64,000 nt of DNA, from positions 17,257 to 81,256 of the forward strand of contig CANJRA010000011.1 in NCBI GenBank assembly GCA_947476625.1, read 5' to 3'. The DNA comes from Fidelibacterota bacterium (GTDB lineage Bacteria; Pseudomonadota; Alphaproteobacteria; Rhodospirillales; Rhodospirillaceae). Below are positions 24,206 to 37,521 of this stretch, piece by piece (the stretch's first letter is position 1; every line of letters begins with the position of its first letter). The notes beneath the pieces are model-generated. The model searched no databases. It saw only the letters and a list, made by a program, of their open reading frames with translations, and was not told the DNA's origin. The position numbers and the translations under genes are program-made.

Positions 24206-26584
24206 TTAGTTATCGAGGAAGCTGCGGAGTTTGCGCGAACGGCTCGGGTGCTTGAGCTTGCGCAAGGCCTTGGCTTCGATCTGACGTATTCGCTCGCGAG
24301 TCACCGAGAATTGCTGGCCGACTTCTTCCAGCGTGTGATCGGTGTTCATGCCGATGCCGAAGCGCATACGCAGCACGCGCTCTTCGCGCGCCGTGAGGCT
24401 GGCGAGCACACGGGTTGTGGTTTCGCGCAAGTTGCCATGGATGGCGGCATCGAGCGGCTGCACGGCATTCTTGTCTTCGATGAAATCGCCGAGGTGACTG
24501 TCCTCTTCATCGCCAATCGGCGTTTCGAGGGAGATCGGCTCCTTGGCGATTTTCAGGACTTTGCGAACTTTTTCGAGCGGCATTTGCAGTTTCTCGGCCA
24601 GCTCTTCCGGTGTCGGCTCGCGGCCGATTTCGTGCAGCATCTGACGGCTGGTGCGCACCAGCTTGTTGATGGTCTCAATCATGTGCACAGGAATACGGAT
24701 CGTGCGTGCTTGGTCGGCGATCGAGCGCGTGATCGCCTGCCGGATCCACCATGTAGCGTAGGTCGAGAACTTATAACCACGACGGTATTCGAATTTATCG
24801 ACCGCTTTCATGAGGCCGATATTGCCTTCCTGAATAAGATCGAGGAACTGCAAGCCGCGGTTAGTGTATTTCTTGGCGATCGAGATCACGAGACGCAGGT
24901 TGGCTTCGATCATTTCCTTCTTAGCGCGGCTGGCTTCGCGCTCGCCCTTCTGCACCGTGTTCACGATGCGGCGGAACTCGGCGATAGACACGCCAGCTTC
25001 ATCGGAGATCGACGAAATCTGCGTACGCAAACCTTCGATCTCGTTTACATAGCGCGCGGTCAGGTCTTTCCAGCCCTTGGTGGTAAGCTTCTGAACGCGC
25101 TTCAGCCAGTTAGGATCAAGTTCACTGCCGTAATAATTTTCGAGGAACTCTTCGCGCTTCACCTTGCACTTAAGGGCATAGCGCAGGATCTGACCTTCCA
25201 GCCCAAGCAGCTTGCGGTTCAGCTCGTTGAGCTGTTCCACCAGCGCTTCGATGCGTGCGTTGTTGAGATGCACGACATCCATCAACTCCACGAGTTCGAT
25301 TTTGAGCTTCTGGAAACGGCGTTCGACGCCTTTCTCGATTTCCTGGCCCTGTTGCAACGTCGTGAGACGCGCTTCCTGCGATTTTTTGAGGCGGCCATAG
25401 TTGGCAGCGATCTTTTCGAACGCCTCCAACACCTGCGGCATCAGTGACGCTTCCATGGCGGCGAGCGAAACAGCGGCTTCGTCGCTTTCATCCCTGCTGG
25501 AAGGCTGGCCGGGAACGCCTGGCGCAGCGCCGCCGGACATACCTGGCGCGCCGTTCGTCATCGCAGGCTTAGCTTCTTGTGCGCGACCGTTGGCGGGCTT
25601 AGGCGCTTCTTCGTCTTCACCGCCATCGGCAGGCTCAGAGACGACATCAACTTCGAGTTCCTGGTCCGAGGCCGTATCGCTGGCGCCGGCGCCGTAGGTA
25701 GCATCAAGATCAATAATGTCGCGCAGCAGCATCTTGCCGACTTGCAAAGCGTCGTGCCACGACAGCAACGAGCGGATGGTGATCGGGCTTTCGCAAATGC
25801 CGCCGATCATCATCTCGCGGCCGGCTTCAATACGTTTCGCGATGGCGATTTCGCCTTCGCGCGACAACAGTTCAACCGAACCCATTTCGCGCAAGTACAT
25901 GCGCACGGGATCGTCTGTGCGGCCGACATCGTCTTCGTCGATATTGCCGCCGCTGTAGGCTTCAGCTTTAGGAGCGTCTTCGCCGTCGGCAGCGGCTTCG
26001 GTTTCTTCCTGCTCTTCGCCTTCGACAACGTTGATGCCCATTTCCGAGAGCATCGACATGGTGTCTTCGATCTGTTCGGAGGTCATTTCCTCCGAAGGCA
26101 GCGCGGCGTTCAGTTCGTCATAGGTGATGTAGCCGCGTTCTTTAGCCTTTGCGATCAGCTTCTTCACCGATGCATTGGTTGAATCCAAAAGCGGTCTATC
26201 GCCGGGTGTCGCTGGGGTCTGCGCGGCATCTTGGGTTTCGTCTTTGGCCGCGTTGGCCGCCTTCGCTGCCATGAACGCTTTCGGTCCCTGCTCGATTTTG
26301 GCTTTTGCTGCAGCCGCGCCTTTAAGCTGCGCAGCTTTGGCGGGCGGCGCAGGAGGGGCCGATTTGGACGCAGCGCCTTTCGCTACCGGCTTAGCGGCTG
26401 CGGGTTTCGTGGCGGGCTTCACGGGAGTTTTTGCTTGTGTCGACTTAACTGATGATTTCAAGGCTGGGGGCTTCAACGCTACTTTTGTTACGGGTTTGGC
26501 AGAACTGTTCTTCGACGCGGCGGCTTTGCTCGAAGCCTTCGCGGGCGATGCTTTACTTCCTGCCTTAGGGACTTTTGTCGCCAT
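24206..26584 (-). CDS. rpoD: RNA polymerase primary sigma factor (sigma70)
   Basis: 792 residues from the ATG at 26584 behind GGGGAGAG. Conserved regions are all present. Region 1.1 begins near residue 138 ([19 protein letters not shown]). Regions 2.1-2.4 include [20 protein letters not shown] and [20 protein letters not shown]. Region 3 follows, and region 4.2 has [17 protein letters not shown] for the -35 element. About 137 residues ahead of region 1.1 are an Ala/Lys/Pro-rich extension resembling histone H1 tails, which E. coli RpoD lacks. A long acidic, Gly/Pro-rich insert lies in the non-conserved region. It follows dnaG by 118 bases, the classic dnaG-rpoD pair. Confidence 0.97.
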   Translation of the reverse strand: MATKVPKAGSKASPAKASSKAAASKNSSAKPVTKVALKPPALKSSVKSTQAKTPVKPATKPAAAKPVAKGAASKSAPPAPPAKAAQLKGAAAAKAKIEQGPKAFMAAKAANAAKDETQDAAQTPATPGDRPLLDSTNASVKKLIAKAKERGYITYDELNAALPSEEMTSEQIEDTMSMLSEMGINVVEGEEQEETEAAADGEDAPKAEAYSGGNIDEDDVGRTDDPVRMYLREMGSVELLSREGEIAIAKRIEAGREMMIGGICESPITIRSLLSWHDALQVGKMLLRDIIDLDATYGAGASDTASDQELEVDVVSEPADGGEDEEAPKPANGRAQEAKPAMTNGAPGMSGGAAPGVPGQPSSRDESDEAAVSLAAMEASLMPQVLEAFEKIAANYGRLKKSQEARLTTLQQGQEIEKGVERRFQKLKIELVELMDVVHLNNARIEALVEQLNELNRKLLGLEGQILRYALKCKVKREEFLENYYGSELDPNWLKRVQKLTTKGWKDLTARYVNEIEGLRTQISSISDEAGVSIAEFRRIVNTVQKGEREASRAKKEMIEANLRLVISIAKKYTNRGLQFLDLIQEGNIGLMKAVDKFEYRRGYKFSTYATWWIRQAITRSIADQARTIRIPVHMIETINKLVRTSRQMLHEIGREPTPEELAEKLQMPLEKVRKVLKIAKEPISLETPIGDEEDSHLGDFIEDKNAVQPLDAAIHGNLRETTTRVLASLTAREERVLRMRFGIGMNTDHTLEEVGQQFSVTRERIRQIEAKALRKLKHPSRSRKLRSFLDN

Positions 26585-26702
26585 AGCTCTCCCCAACTCT
26601 CCATATAACAAACGAGCATACGGCAAATGCTACTGCGCTGCGCGGTCCAAATTCCCCCTGAGCCGCGCGCCGTTGTCGTCTTACTCGCTTATGTTTGATT
26701 GT

Positions 26703-28547
26703 CTAAACAAGATCCGATTCATCGCCGTCGTCTTCCCCAGCCGGCCGAACCTGATCCTGCAACGCCTTAAACCTTGCAAAAGATTCCTCTGATGGATTTT
26801 CCACCAGTTCCTCCTCTGCCCGCTTGAGATCCGCTTCAACTTCCGCCCTCTGACAGAGCTTAAACGTATGATCCCAACCGGTCGTTGCCGCGTCCAGAGG
26901 CTCCGTAGATCTTGCGAAGCGCGCGTGGACGTAGATATCTGAATTTAAAAGATTCTCGAGCTCCTCGGCAAACCCTAGATTCGCTAAGTGGGCCCGCAAA
27001 GCCTCAAAATCAAGCGTGGGATTTTGGGCGATGTGCATTAAGGCGGTTTGCCTCAGTGAGTCAAGGCGCGAATCGGCAAAAGTCATGGCCCCCAGGCGCT
27101 CTTCGACGTTACCCTGCAGTTCTGGGTGGGTCACCAGCGTCGTCAGGAGGATGCGCTCTCGCAGCCGCTGGCCACTGGTCAGGTCGGTGGTTTTTCCCCG
27201 AGAAATTGGGCCGGGCATTTGCGTGGGGCGGTCATACCCCCCCTTTTTACCCCGTTGCGCTGGCTTTCCCTTAGCGCTCGGGGCCGGCCGGAATAGCTCA
27301 TAGAGGCGGTCTTTAAAAAGGCGGCGGTACTGCGCCTGGACCGTATCGTCGGCGATAACCCCGGTTTTGGCGTACATTGCCTTTTCCAGCCCGGCCCGAC
27401 GTTCCGGGGTATCGGTCTGGTGTTCAGACAGCACCTGACGCCACATGACGTCCGAGAGCGGCGCGGCTTCCGTCAGAACCTGCGCCATCGCCGCAGGGCC
27501 CTCGCGGCGGCAGATATCGTCGGGATCCTTGCCCGCAGGCATCATGGCAAAGCGTAGCGACACGCCCGGCTTAAGCAGGGGTAAGGCGCGCTCGGCAGCC
27601 CGCAACGCCGCAGCCCGCCCCGCCTTATCGCCGTCGAAACATAGGATCGGCTCGGGCGCCATGCGCCACAGGAGCTCCAGTTGGCTTTCCGTCATGGCCG
27701 TGCCGAGCGGCGCGACGGACTGCGCGAAGCCGGCCTGAGCCAACGCAATCACATCCATGTAGCCTTCAGCGACGATGATCTCTTTTTTCTCGGCCGCAGC
27801 CGTCCGGGCCAGCGCAAGTCCATAGAGGATTTGGCCTTTATGAAAGAGCGGCGTGTCGGGCGAGTTGAGGTATTTCGGTTCACCGTCACCCATGACGCGC
27901 CCCCCAAAAGCCACGGGACGGCCACGCAGATCGAAGATTGGGAACATCACGCGGTCGCGGAAGAAATCGAAAGATTCGCGCCCATCCTTGCCGGGCGACA
28001 AAAGCCGCGTTTCCAGCAGCACATCTTCCTTCACACCACGCTGAAGAAATTTTGTCTTCAGCACATTGCCGTTGGGCGCATAGCCAAGACGGAATCGCTT
28101 GATGGTTTCATCGGTCAGGCCGCGCCCCTTCAGATACTCCAGCGCGCGGCGGCCTTCAGGAGCCCTCAGGGCTTCTTCATATAGTATGCAGGCAGCTTCG
28201 ACGGCTTCGCGTCCACGCGCACCCTGCACGGCTTCCTGCGCGTCCTGCTCGGTCTGGCGCGGCATTTCCAGCCCGGCCTCTTCCGCGAGGCGCTCGACCG
28301 CTTCCGGGAAGGATAGGTTTTGCATCTTCATCACAAACTTGAAGATGTCGCCGTGCTCACCGCTGGAGAAGCAGTGATAAAAACCCTTATCGTCGTTGAT
28401 GGTGAAAGACGGCGTTTTCTCATTGGTGAAAGGACTGAGGCCGACGAACTCACGGCCGCGCCGAATCAGCTTCACACGCCGACCAACCACCGACGACACC
28501 GATACACGGGTCCTGATCTCGTCAAGAAACTGCGGCGGAAACGCCAT
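26703..28547 (-). CDS. dnaG: DNA primase
   Basis: 614 residues, normal length. The N-terminal domain has the primase zinc-ribbon shape, but three of the four usual ligands are replaced: CPFH is SPFT (S38, T41) and CFGC is CFSS (C59 kept, S62). The DnaG core and TOPRIM follow (FDLRGRPVAFGGRVMGDGEP; EGYMDVIALAQAGF; CFDGDKAGRAAALRAAERA, with the acidic DGD). A C-terminal helicase-interacting region is weakly conserved. It synthesises RNA primers at the replication fork with DnaB. The loss of zinc ligands matches what I recall for several other alphaproteobacteria, so it is probably a lineage trait rather than a defect. It is followed by rpoD and preceded by the GatB/YqeY gene. Confidence 0.96.
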   Translation of the reverse strand: MAFPPQFLDEIRTRVSVSSVVGRRVKLIRRGREFVGLSPFTNEKTPSFTINDDKGFYHCFSSGEHGDIFKFVMKMQNLSFPEAVERLAEEAGLEMPRQTEQDAQEAVQGARGREAVEAACILYEEALRAPEGRRALEYLKGRGLTDETIKRFRLGYAPNGNVLKTKFLQRGVKEDVLLETRLLSPGKDGRESFDFFRDRVMFPIFDLRGRPVAFGGRVMGDGEPKYLNSPDTPLFHKGQILYGLALARTAAAEKKEIIVAEGYMDVIALAQAGFAQSVAPLGTAMTESQLELLWRMAPEPILCFDGDKAGRAAALRAAERALPLLKPGVSLRFAMMPAGKDPDDICRREGPAAMAQVLTEAAPLSDVMWRQVLSEHQTDTPERRAGLEKAMYAKTGVIADDTVQAQYRRLFKDRLYELFRPAPSAKGKPAQRGKKGGYDRPTQMPGPISRGKTTDLTSGQRLRERILLTTLVTHPELQGNVEERLGAMTFADSRLDSLRQTALMHIAQNPTLDFEALRAHLANLGFAEELENLLNSDIYVHARFARSTEPLDAATTGWDHTFKLCQRAEVEADLKRAEEELVENPSEESFARFKALQDQVRPAGEDDGDESDLV

Positions 28548-28665
28548 TGGACCTCAAGCCACCGGTAAACGACGTAGGCGGGATCTGTTATTATAAGTGC
28601 TGAATAAGCGCTGGGAACGCCCAGGATGCAAGCGGAGTGAGTTATCCCCACTTTACACCGGCTTT

Positions 28666-29118
28666 TTAGCCGAAGCTCTGCTTCACGAGCCCCGACACCC
28701 GGCTGAAATCCATACTGCCGGTGTATTTTTCTTTCAGAATCGCCATCACCTTACCCATATCCTTGACCGAGGTCGCGCCGACCTGGGCGATAGCGTCCTT
28801 CACGGCGGCAGCCGTCTCGGCTTCATCCATCTGTTTGGGCATGAAGGTTTGGATGATCTCGATTTCTTCCTGCTCTAGCTTGGCCAGTTCCGGGCGGCCG
28901 CCCTTCTCGAACATCTCGACGCTCTCGCGGCGCTGCTTGATCATCGAATTGAACATTTGCAGGATTTCATCGTCGGGAATGGCGGTGATGCCCTTGGGGC
29001 GCGCGGCGATGTCACGGTCCTTCAACTGCGCCAGTATGAGGCGCACGGTATGCGTAACGCGCACGCTCTTGGCACGCAGGGAATCTTTCAACGCATCGCT
29101 GAGACGGGTGCGCAGCAT
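28666..29118 (-). CDS. GatB/YqeY domain protein
   Basis: 150 residues, the usual size for the stand-alone YqeY family. N-terminal MLRTRLSDALKDSLRAKS, then a helical body with QFNSMIKQRRESVEMFEKGG-like spacing (IKQRRESVEMFEKGGRPELA) and the C-terminal KDMGKVMAILKEKYTGSMDF tail-domain motif shared with GatB of the amidotransferase. The stand-alone form lacks the catalytic part; it is thought to bind tRNA or act in amino-acylation control, but its role is not settled. Placement between carA (divergent) and dnaG is conserved in many alphaproteobacteria. Confidence 0.9.
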   Translation of the reverse strand: MLRTRLSDALKDSLRAKSVRVTHTVRLILAQLKDRDIAARPKGITAIPDDEILQMFNSMIKQRRESVEMFEKGGRPELAKLEQEEIEIIQTFMPKQMDEAETAAAVKDAIAQVGATSVKDMGKVMAILKEKYTGSMDFSRVSGLVKQSFG

Positions 29119-29470
29119 GATTTACTCTCTGACTGACGGTGGTGATTCGGGTGTTGGAAAGCGCGTAACTTAACCGATCAGCGGCGCTTTGGCAAAAGCT
29201 TCCGCCTGTGCATAAACGCTTGAATTCCGGGGCTTAAATGTCACTTCCGAATGCTTGACTTCGAGGTGTCGATTGCTTAAACACCGCGCAGTTTTGCGGC
29301 TGACGCATCGCAGCGAAAAATTACGGCAGCCGCATCTCGAACCGGGCCCAGAGTCACGAAAGAAAATCGCGTTTCAGACTGTCAAATCCGAGACTTAGGT
29401 CTTGGAGAGGACTGTGCGGCCTGATGCAAGCCTGACGCAGGCCCGACATTGGAAAGAGTCAGACTCGACG
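29119..29470. other. Divergent intergenic region of 352 bases upstream of carA
   Basis: Control region between the leftward YqeY-like gene and rightward carA. It contains a promoter-like pair (separate entry). A reading frame from a TTG at 29402 continues into carA but is probably not used. I see no pyrimidine-responsive attenuator hairpin with a T run. Confidence 0.5.
29255..29283 (+). promoter_or_regulatory. Candidate sigma70 promoter for carAB
   Basis: TTGACT (29255-29260), a 17-base spacer and TAAACA (29278-29283) precede carA by about 190 bases. The -35 is near consensus and the -10 is weaker. Confidence 0.4.
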
Positions 29471-30682
29471 ATGAACACCGCCAGCGCCCCTCAGACGAAT
29501 AAACCCGCCGGAGCAACGGCCGTATTGGTTTTGGGCGATGGAACGGTGTTTTGGGGACGCGGAATCGGCGCGATTGGCACGAACGTCGGCGAAGTCTGCT
29601 TCAACACCAGCATCACCGGCTACCAAGAGGTTCTCACCGATCCCTCCTACGCCGGCCAGATCATCACCTTCACCTTCCCGCACGTCGGCAACGTCGGCAC
29701 GACGCCTGAAGACCTTGAGAGCATGGTTCCGGCGGCACGCGGCCTGATTATCCGCGACGACATTACCGATCCGTCGAACTATCGTTCGACGCAACATTTG
29801 AACACCTGGCTCAAAGCCAACAACATGATCGGTCTCGCCGGGCTCGATACGCGCCGGCTGACGCGCCTGATCCGTGACAAAGGCGCGCCGAACGGCGTGA
29901 TCTCTCACGACCCGTCGGGTAATTTCGATATTGCCGCTTTGCATAAGCAGGCAACGGAATGGCCCGGCCTCGACGGCATGGACTTGGCCAAGGACGTCAC
30001 CTGCACGCAGACGTACTCCTGGACCGGCACGTTGTGGAACAGAGAAACCGGCCATGGCGATTTAGAAAAAGACGGACGCACGCCCGACTTCCACGTCGTC
30101 GCCGTCGATTACGGCGCTAAACGCAACATCCTGCGCTGCCTGGCCGACTCTGGCTGCAAAGTCACCGTCGTTCCGGCAACGGCGACCAGCGAAGATATTC
30201 TGCGTCACAAGCCCGATGGCGTGTTCCTGTCCAATGGCCCCGGCGATCCGGCAGCCACCGGCAAATATGCCGTGCCCGTGATCAAGGAAATCATCGAGAC
30301 CGGCAAACCGGTTTTCGGCATTTGCTTAGGCCATCAGCTTCTCTCGCTGGCCTTTGGCGCGAAGACCTACAAGCTCGCCTTGGGCCATCGCGGCGCAAAT
30401 CAGCCGGTAAAGGATCTCGAGACCGGCAAGGTCGAGATCACATCTCAAAACCACGGCTTCTGTGTCGATCGTTCGACGTTGCCGAAAAACGTCGTCGAGA
30501 CACACACATCGCTGTTCGACGGCATCGTCGAAGGTATGCGCGCCACCGATAAGCCCGTGTTCTCGGTGCAATACCATCCCGAGGCCTCGCCGGGCCCGCA
30601 AGACAGCCATTACCTTTTCCATCGCTTCACCAAGCTGATGGGCGATCACAAAGCTTCCGATAAAAAGCCGGGGGCAAAGTAG
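29471..30682 (+). CDS. carA: Carbamoyl-phosphate synthase small (glutaminase) subunit
   Basis: 403 residues from the ATG at 29471; an in-frame TTG 23 codons upstream is less likely. The N-terminal CPSase domain has [17 protein letters not shown] and [20 protein letters not shown]. The C-terminal class I glutamine amidotransferase has the nucleophile in [15 protein letters not shown] and the His/Glu pair in [13 protein letters not shown]. It hydrolyses glutamine and passes ammonia to CarB for carbamoyl phosphate, used in arginine and pyrimidine synthesis. carB follows after 4 bases, so the two form one operon. Confidence 0.97.
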   Translation: MNTASAPQTNKPAGATAVLVLGDGTVFWGRGIGAIGTNVGEVCFNTSITGYQEVLTDPSYAGQIITFTFPHVGNVGTTPEDLESMVPAARGLIIRDDITDPSNYRSTQHLNTWLKANNMIGLAGLDTRRLTRLIRDKGAPNGVISHDPSGNFDIAALHKQATEWPGLDGMDLAKDVTCTQTYSWTGTLWNRETGHGDLEKDGRTPDFHVVAVDYGAKRNILRCLADSGCKVTVVPATATSEDILRHKPDGVFLSNGPGDPAATGKYAVPVIKEIIETGKPVFGICLGHQLLSLAFGAKTYKLALGHRGANQPVKDLETGKVEITSQNHGFCVDRSTLPKNVVETHTSLFDGIVEGMRATDKPVFSVQYHPEASPGPQDSHYLFHRFTKLMGDHKASDKKPGAK

Positions 30683-30686
30683 AGTC

Positions 30687-33950
<3,264 letters not shown>

Positions 33951-33976
33951 ATACGGATACAACGTGAAGTCTGACG

Positions 33977-34005
33977 GCCCTCGCTAACCGGCGCGGGCGT
34001 TTTTG
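33977..34005 (+). terminator. Intrinsic terminator after carB
   Basis: GCCC-T-CGC pairs with GCG-C-GGGC (33977-33984 with 33991-33998, one mismatch), followed by GTTTTTG and a second T run. It separates carAB from greA. Confidence 0.6.
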
Positions 34006-34030
34006 CTTTTTACTGATTCGAGGGTGCGTC

Positions 34031-34507
34031 GTGGTGGAAAAAATTCCAATGACGGCGGAAGGCTTGGAGCCGCTTAAAGAAGAGCTGCACCAGCTGAAAA
34101 CGGTCGAGCGCTATGCGGTGATAAAGCAGATCGCCGAAGCGCGTGAACACGGCGATTTGTCAGAAAACGCCGAGTACCATGCCGCGCGCGAAAAGCAGAG
34201 CTTCATCGAAGGCCGCATCATCGAGTTGGAAGACGTTGTCAGCCGTGCCGACGTCATCGACCTCTCGAAGCTGTCCGGCACCACCGTGCGCTTTGGCGCA
34301 TCGGTGACCGTGGTTGACGTCGATACCGACGAGGAAGTGACCTATAAGCTCGTAGGCCCATACGAAGCAGACTTAAAGAAGAACAAGGTCTCGGTGCAAT
34401 CGCCGCTTGGCCGCGCACTCATCGGAAAAACCGAAGGCGATACGGCTGAAGTAACCGCGCCCGGCGGTGGCAAAGCTTACGAAGTCATCAAAGTTAAGTT
34501 TAAATAG
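34031..34507 (+). CDS. greA: Transcription elongation factor GreA
   Basis: 158 residues, the family size. It begins with tandem GTG codons (34031 or 34034), giving the typical VEKIPMTAEG start. The N-terminal coiled coil carries REHGDLSENAEYHAAREKQ, with the acidic tip residues that reach into the polymerase channel. The C-terminal domain ends with the FKBP-like SPLGRALIGKTEGD. GreA promotes cleavage of backtracked RNA. It is convergent with the Lrp/AsnC gene; the stops are 4 bases apart. Confidence 0.96.
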   Translation: MVEKIPMTAEGLEPLKEELHQLKTVERYAVIKQIAEAREHGDLSENAEYHAAREKQSFIEGRIIELEDVVSRADVIDLSKLSGTTVRFGASVTVVDVDTDEEVTYKLVGPYEADLKKNKVSVQSPLGRALIGKTEGDTAEVTAPGGGKAYEVIKVKFK

Positions 34508-34511
34508 CGCC

Positions 34512-35030
34512 TTATTCTGCCGGCACAGTAAGCGGTGGCTGGGCAGGCTTGTCGCCGTCCACGGCAATCGGCACGCCCGGCAAGTTCTTGGCGCTGCGAA
34601 TCCCCAATGACGACTTGACGTTCGCTACCTTCGGGACGGCGGTGAGTTTTTCGGTGACGAACTTCTGATAGGCGTCCCAATCCTTCGCGACGATCTTGAG
34701 AAAAAAATCGGTCTCGCCCGCCAGCATGTGGCACTCACGCACCTCGGGCCATTCTTTCACCAGACTCTCGAAAGCCGTTAAATCAGCTTCTGCCTGACTG
34801 TTAAGTCCAACATGGGCAAAAACCGTGACGGTAAACCCCAGTGTCGCCGGGTCGAGTTCCGCGTGATAGCCCTTGATATAACCGGCATGCTCCAAGGCCC
34901 GCACACGGCGCAAGCACGGCGGTGCCGAAATACCGGCACGCTGGGCCAAATCGACGTTGGTCATGCGGCCATCGGTCTGCAAATCACTGAGAATTTGCCG
35001 GTCTATACGATCGAGCTTTACGCGCTGCAT
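34512..35030 (-). CDS. Lrp/AsnC family transcriptional regulator
   Basis: 172 residues. The N-terminal winged HTH is clear (LDRIDRQILSDLQTDGRMTN, then AQRAGISAPPCLRRVRALEHAG). The C-terminal RAM/AsnC effector domain has VTVFAHVGLNSQAEADLTAF and WPEVRECHMLAGETDFFLKI. A roughly 25-residue Pro-rich tail (GVPIAVDGDKPAQPP) is longer than usual. The ligand is probably an amino acid. It is divergent from trxB across 253 bases, a linkage seen in other alphaproteobacteria. Confidence 0.92.
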   Translation of the reverse strand: MQRVKLDRIDRQILSDLQTDGRMTNVDLAQRAGISAPPCLRRVRALEHAGYIKGYHAELDPATLGFTVTVFAHVGLNSQAEADLTAFESLVKEWPEVRECHMLAGETDFFLKIVAKDWDAYQKFVTEKLTAVPKVANVKSSLGIRSAKNLPGVPIAVDGDKPAQPPLTVPAE

Positions 35031-35283
35031 AGCGTTTGACGTCCCCTAGACTGAGAAGCAGGCAGCAGCTTTATCTACGGCCGCCGCCATCTTACGAAAT
35101 ATTATTACAAAACCGCTGGGTCATGACGCAATAGGAAAGATTTTTCTCTAGATTGCGCGAAATTCTGAATGAGACTCGCAAAAGTGGGCTTCTCGATGCC
35201 CGAGCCTTGCGTATAACGCATAGCGACCGTATGTTTACCCTATATGTTGCATCGCAAAGCAGCCCCACACATACCCACGCATC

Positions 35284-36228
35284 ATGGCTCACATTCACAC
35301 TAAGGTTCTGATTCTCGGATCGGGCCCGGCCGGCCTCACCGCCGCTATTTATGCCGCCCGCGCCAATCTCGCACCCGTCATCGTTGCAGGCATGCAGCCC
35401 GGTGGTCAGATGACCATTACAACTGACGTCGAAAATTATCCCGGCTTTCCGGACGTCATCCAGGGCCCTTGGCTCATGGAACAGATGCAGAAGCAAGCCG
35501 AGCACGTTGGGGCAAAGGTGATGCATGATCTGATCACCAGCCTTGATCTATCTAAGCGGCCATTCACCTGCATCGGCGATTCCGGCGACACGTATACCGG
35601 CGACACATTGATCGTCACCACTGGCGCATCGGCGCGGTGGCTGGGGCTGGAGTCCGAAAAGAAATATCAGGGCTTCGGCGTATCGGCGTGCGCAACATGC
35701 GACGGCTTCTTTTTCCGCGGCAAAGAAGTCGCGGTCGTTGGCGGCGGCAACACCGCCGTCGAGGAAGCGCTGTATCTTACGAATCACGCCACGAAGGTTA
35801 CGCTAGTACACCGCCGCGATTCACTTCGCGCTGAAAAGATTCTGCAACAGCGCCTATTCGAGCATCCGAAGGTTCAAGTGATTTGGGACTCGGCCATCGA
35901 TGAAGTGCTTGGCAAAGACGGTCCGCTGGGCGTGACCGGCGCACGCGTCAAGAACGTGAATACCGGCACGACGCAAGATTTGAAAATCGACGGTTTATTC
36001 ATCGCTATCGGCCACACGCCTAATACCGATTTGTTCAAAGGCGTGCTGGACATGGATGAGAACGGTTATCTCGTCACCCAGGCGGATTCCACGCGCACCA
36101 ATATTCCGGGCGTGTTCGCAGCGGGTGACGTGCAGGATCACGTGTACCGGCAGGCAGTGACTGCCGCCGGCACCGGTTGCATGGCGGCTTTAGAAGCGGA
36201 TCGCTTCCTGGCCGCAGGCGGGCATTAA
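35284..36228 (+). CDS. trxB: Thioredoxin reductase (NADPH)
   Basis: 314 residues, normal length. The FAD-binding Rossmann motif is LGSGPAGLTAAIYAARANL. The redox-active dithiol is C136-A-T-C139 in SACATCDGFF. The NADPH motif is VGGGNTAVEEALYL, and the C-terminal FAD contact is GVFAAGDVQDHVYRQAVTAAG. It reduces thioredoxin in the cytoplasm. A LysR-type regulator follows 64 bases downstream on the same strand. Confidence 0.96.
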   Translation: MAHIHTKVLILGSGPAGLTAAIYAARANLAPVIVAGMQPGGQMTITTDVENYPGFPDVIQGPWLMEQMQKQAEHVGAKVMHDLITSLDLSKRPFTCIGDSGDTYTGDTLIVTTGASARWLGLESEKKYQGFGVSACATCDGFFFRGKEVAVVGGGNTAVEEALYLTNHATKVTLVHRRDSLRAEKILQQRLFEHPKVQVIWDSAIDEVLGKDGPLGVTGARVKNVNTGTTQDLKIDGLFIAIGHTPNTDLFKGVLDMDENGYLVTQADSTRTNIPGVFAAGDVQDHVYRQAVTAAGTGCMAALEADRFLAAGGH

Positions 36229-36292
36229 GTTTGGTGGGAGGCTTAAGACAGTTATCGTGAGGTAGCGGAACACCAGAACGAAAGGACGAGAC

Positions 36293-37252
36293 ATGCCGAT
36301 ACGCAGCCACGGGCGTCTTGATTGGGATAAATTACGCGTGTTCCATGCTGTTGCCGACGCCGGCAGCTTCACGCACGCATCAGAAACCTTGAACCTCAGC
36401 CAATCGGCGGTCAGTCGTCAGATCAGCGCGCTGGAAGATGCCTTGGGTGTGAGCCTGTTCCATCGTCACGCGCGCGGACTCATTCTCACCGAGCAAGGTG
36501 ATCTGCTGTACAAAACAGTGCACGACGTGTTCGCCAAATTGAACAACGTCGAAAACCTGCTGACGGAAACAAAAGAAAACGCCGAAGGCGTATTGCGCGT
36601 TACGACGACGGTAGCGTTCGGATCGGTGTGGCTCACCAGCCGCCTAAAGGAATTTGTCCACACGTATCCCGACATCAAAGTCACGCTGCGTCTCGATGAC
36701 CAGGAGCTGGATCTTGCTATGCGCGAGGCGGATGTGGCGATTCGCTTCAACGAGCCGACGCAGCCAGATTTGATTCAACGCCACATCGGCAGCTTGCGGT
36801 CGAATCTCTACGCGTCGCCCGAATATCTCAAAGAACGTGGCGTGCCGACCTCAATCGACGACCTGCGCCATCATGACGTGGTGCTGTTCGGCGAGGGCGT
36901 TGCCCCGACCAATACCGTGCACTGGCTGGCGGAAATGCTGGCCTCGCGTGGCATCAATAACCGCGCGGTACTGCACGTGAACAACATTTACGGCATCTAC
37001 CGTGCCGTGAAGGCCGGAATCGGCATCGGTCCCTTGCCCGAATACTTTGTGCAGGAAGGCCGCGGCATCATGCAGGTCATGCCCGAACTGGAAGGCCCGC
37101 CGCTGGAAGCCTACTTCGTATACCCCGAAGAACTGCGCAATTCGGCGCGAGTCATGGCTTTTCGAGATTTCTTGATACGGGAAGTAGGCCTGTCACGCTC
37201 TCAGGTGACCGTGGTAGCCCAAACCGGCGAGAATCAGCGCGCCGCCGGCTAA
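36293..37252 (+). CDS. LysR-type transcriptional regulator
   Basis: 319 residues. The HTH at residues 11-70 contains FHAVADAGSFTHASETLNLSQ and SAVSRQISALEDALGVSLF. The effector domain has TTVAFGSVWLTSRLKEFVHT and a C-terminal IGIGPLPEYFVQEGRG. It resembles LysR proteins that often accompany trxB in alphaproteobacteria. The target and ligand are unknown. Its position could mean redox-linked control, but nothing in the sequence proves it. Confidence 0.93.
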   Translation: MPIRSHGRLDWDKLRVFHAVADAGSFTHASETLNLSQSAVSRQISALEDALGVSLFHRHARGLILTEQGDLLYKTVHDVFAKLNNVENLLTETKENAEGVLRVTTTVAFGSVWLTSRLKEFVHTYPDIKVTLRLDDQELDLAMREADVAIRFNEPTQPDLIQRHIGSLRSNLYASPEYLKERGVPTSIDDLRHHDVVLFGEGVAPTNTVHWLAEMLASRGINNRAVLHVNNIYGIYRAVKAGIGIGPLPEYFVQEGRGIMQVMPELEGPPLEAYFVYPEELRNSARVMAFRDFLIREVGLSRSQVTVVAQTGENQRAAG

Positions 37253-37285
37253 GCTCATTCGGAGTCAAAACAAGCTTTATAACCC

Positions 37286-37323
37286 CCTACAGCCATAGAT
37301 TTTTATGGCTGTAGGAGCGTTTT
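37286..37323 (+). terminator. Hairpin after the LysR gene
   Basis: CCTACAGCCATA (37286-37297) pairs perfectly with TATGGCTGTAGG (37304-37315) around GATTTT, and a short TTTT follows at 37320-37323. Confidence 0.65.
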
Positions 37324-37521
37324 GCCATACCCTTTTTACGTGTTATTCTTTTATTATTATCCGCGTTAGTCATGCGTATACTGCATAGCAATACTCCGGA
37401 ATCGCATTGGAAATCCAAGGCCTGTGCACGTATTCTGTTTCCAGATGTTGCACCGCAGCAATCGCGCGGTCCCACCCTCTCCGGGGTACTCGCGGAAGGT
37501 GCCAGGTGTAACAAAACAGCT
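37324..37521 (+). other. Leader region of the hairpin array
   Basis: AT-rich at first, with TATACT at 37377-37382 as a candidate -10 (no good -35). A degenerate hairpin around 37464-37493 has CGCG arms and a CGG...CCG inner stem with a C-rich loop (TCCCACCCTCT), perhaps a worn first member of the array. A 62-codon frame from 37372 overlaps the first hairpin but has no ribosome binding site. Confidence 0.4.

Noticed and set aside
24248..25447. 399-codon open frame opposite rpoD
   Set aside because: Composition is that of an antisense shadow (His/Phe/Arg-rich), with no motif and full overlap with conserved rpoD regions 2-4.
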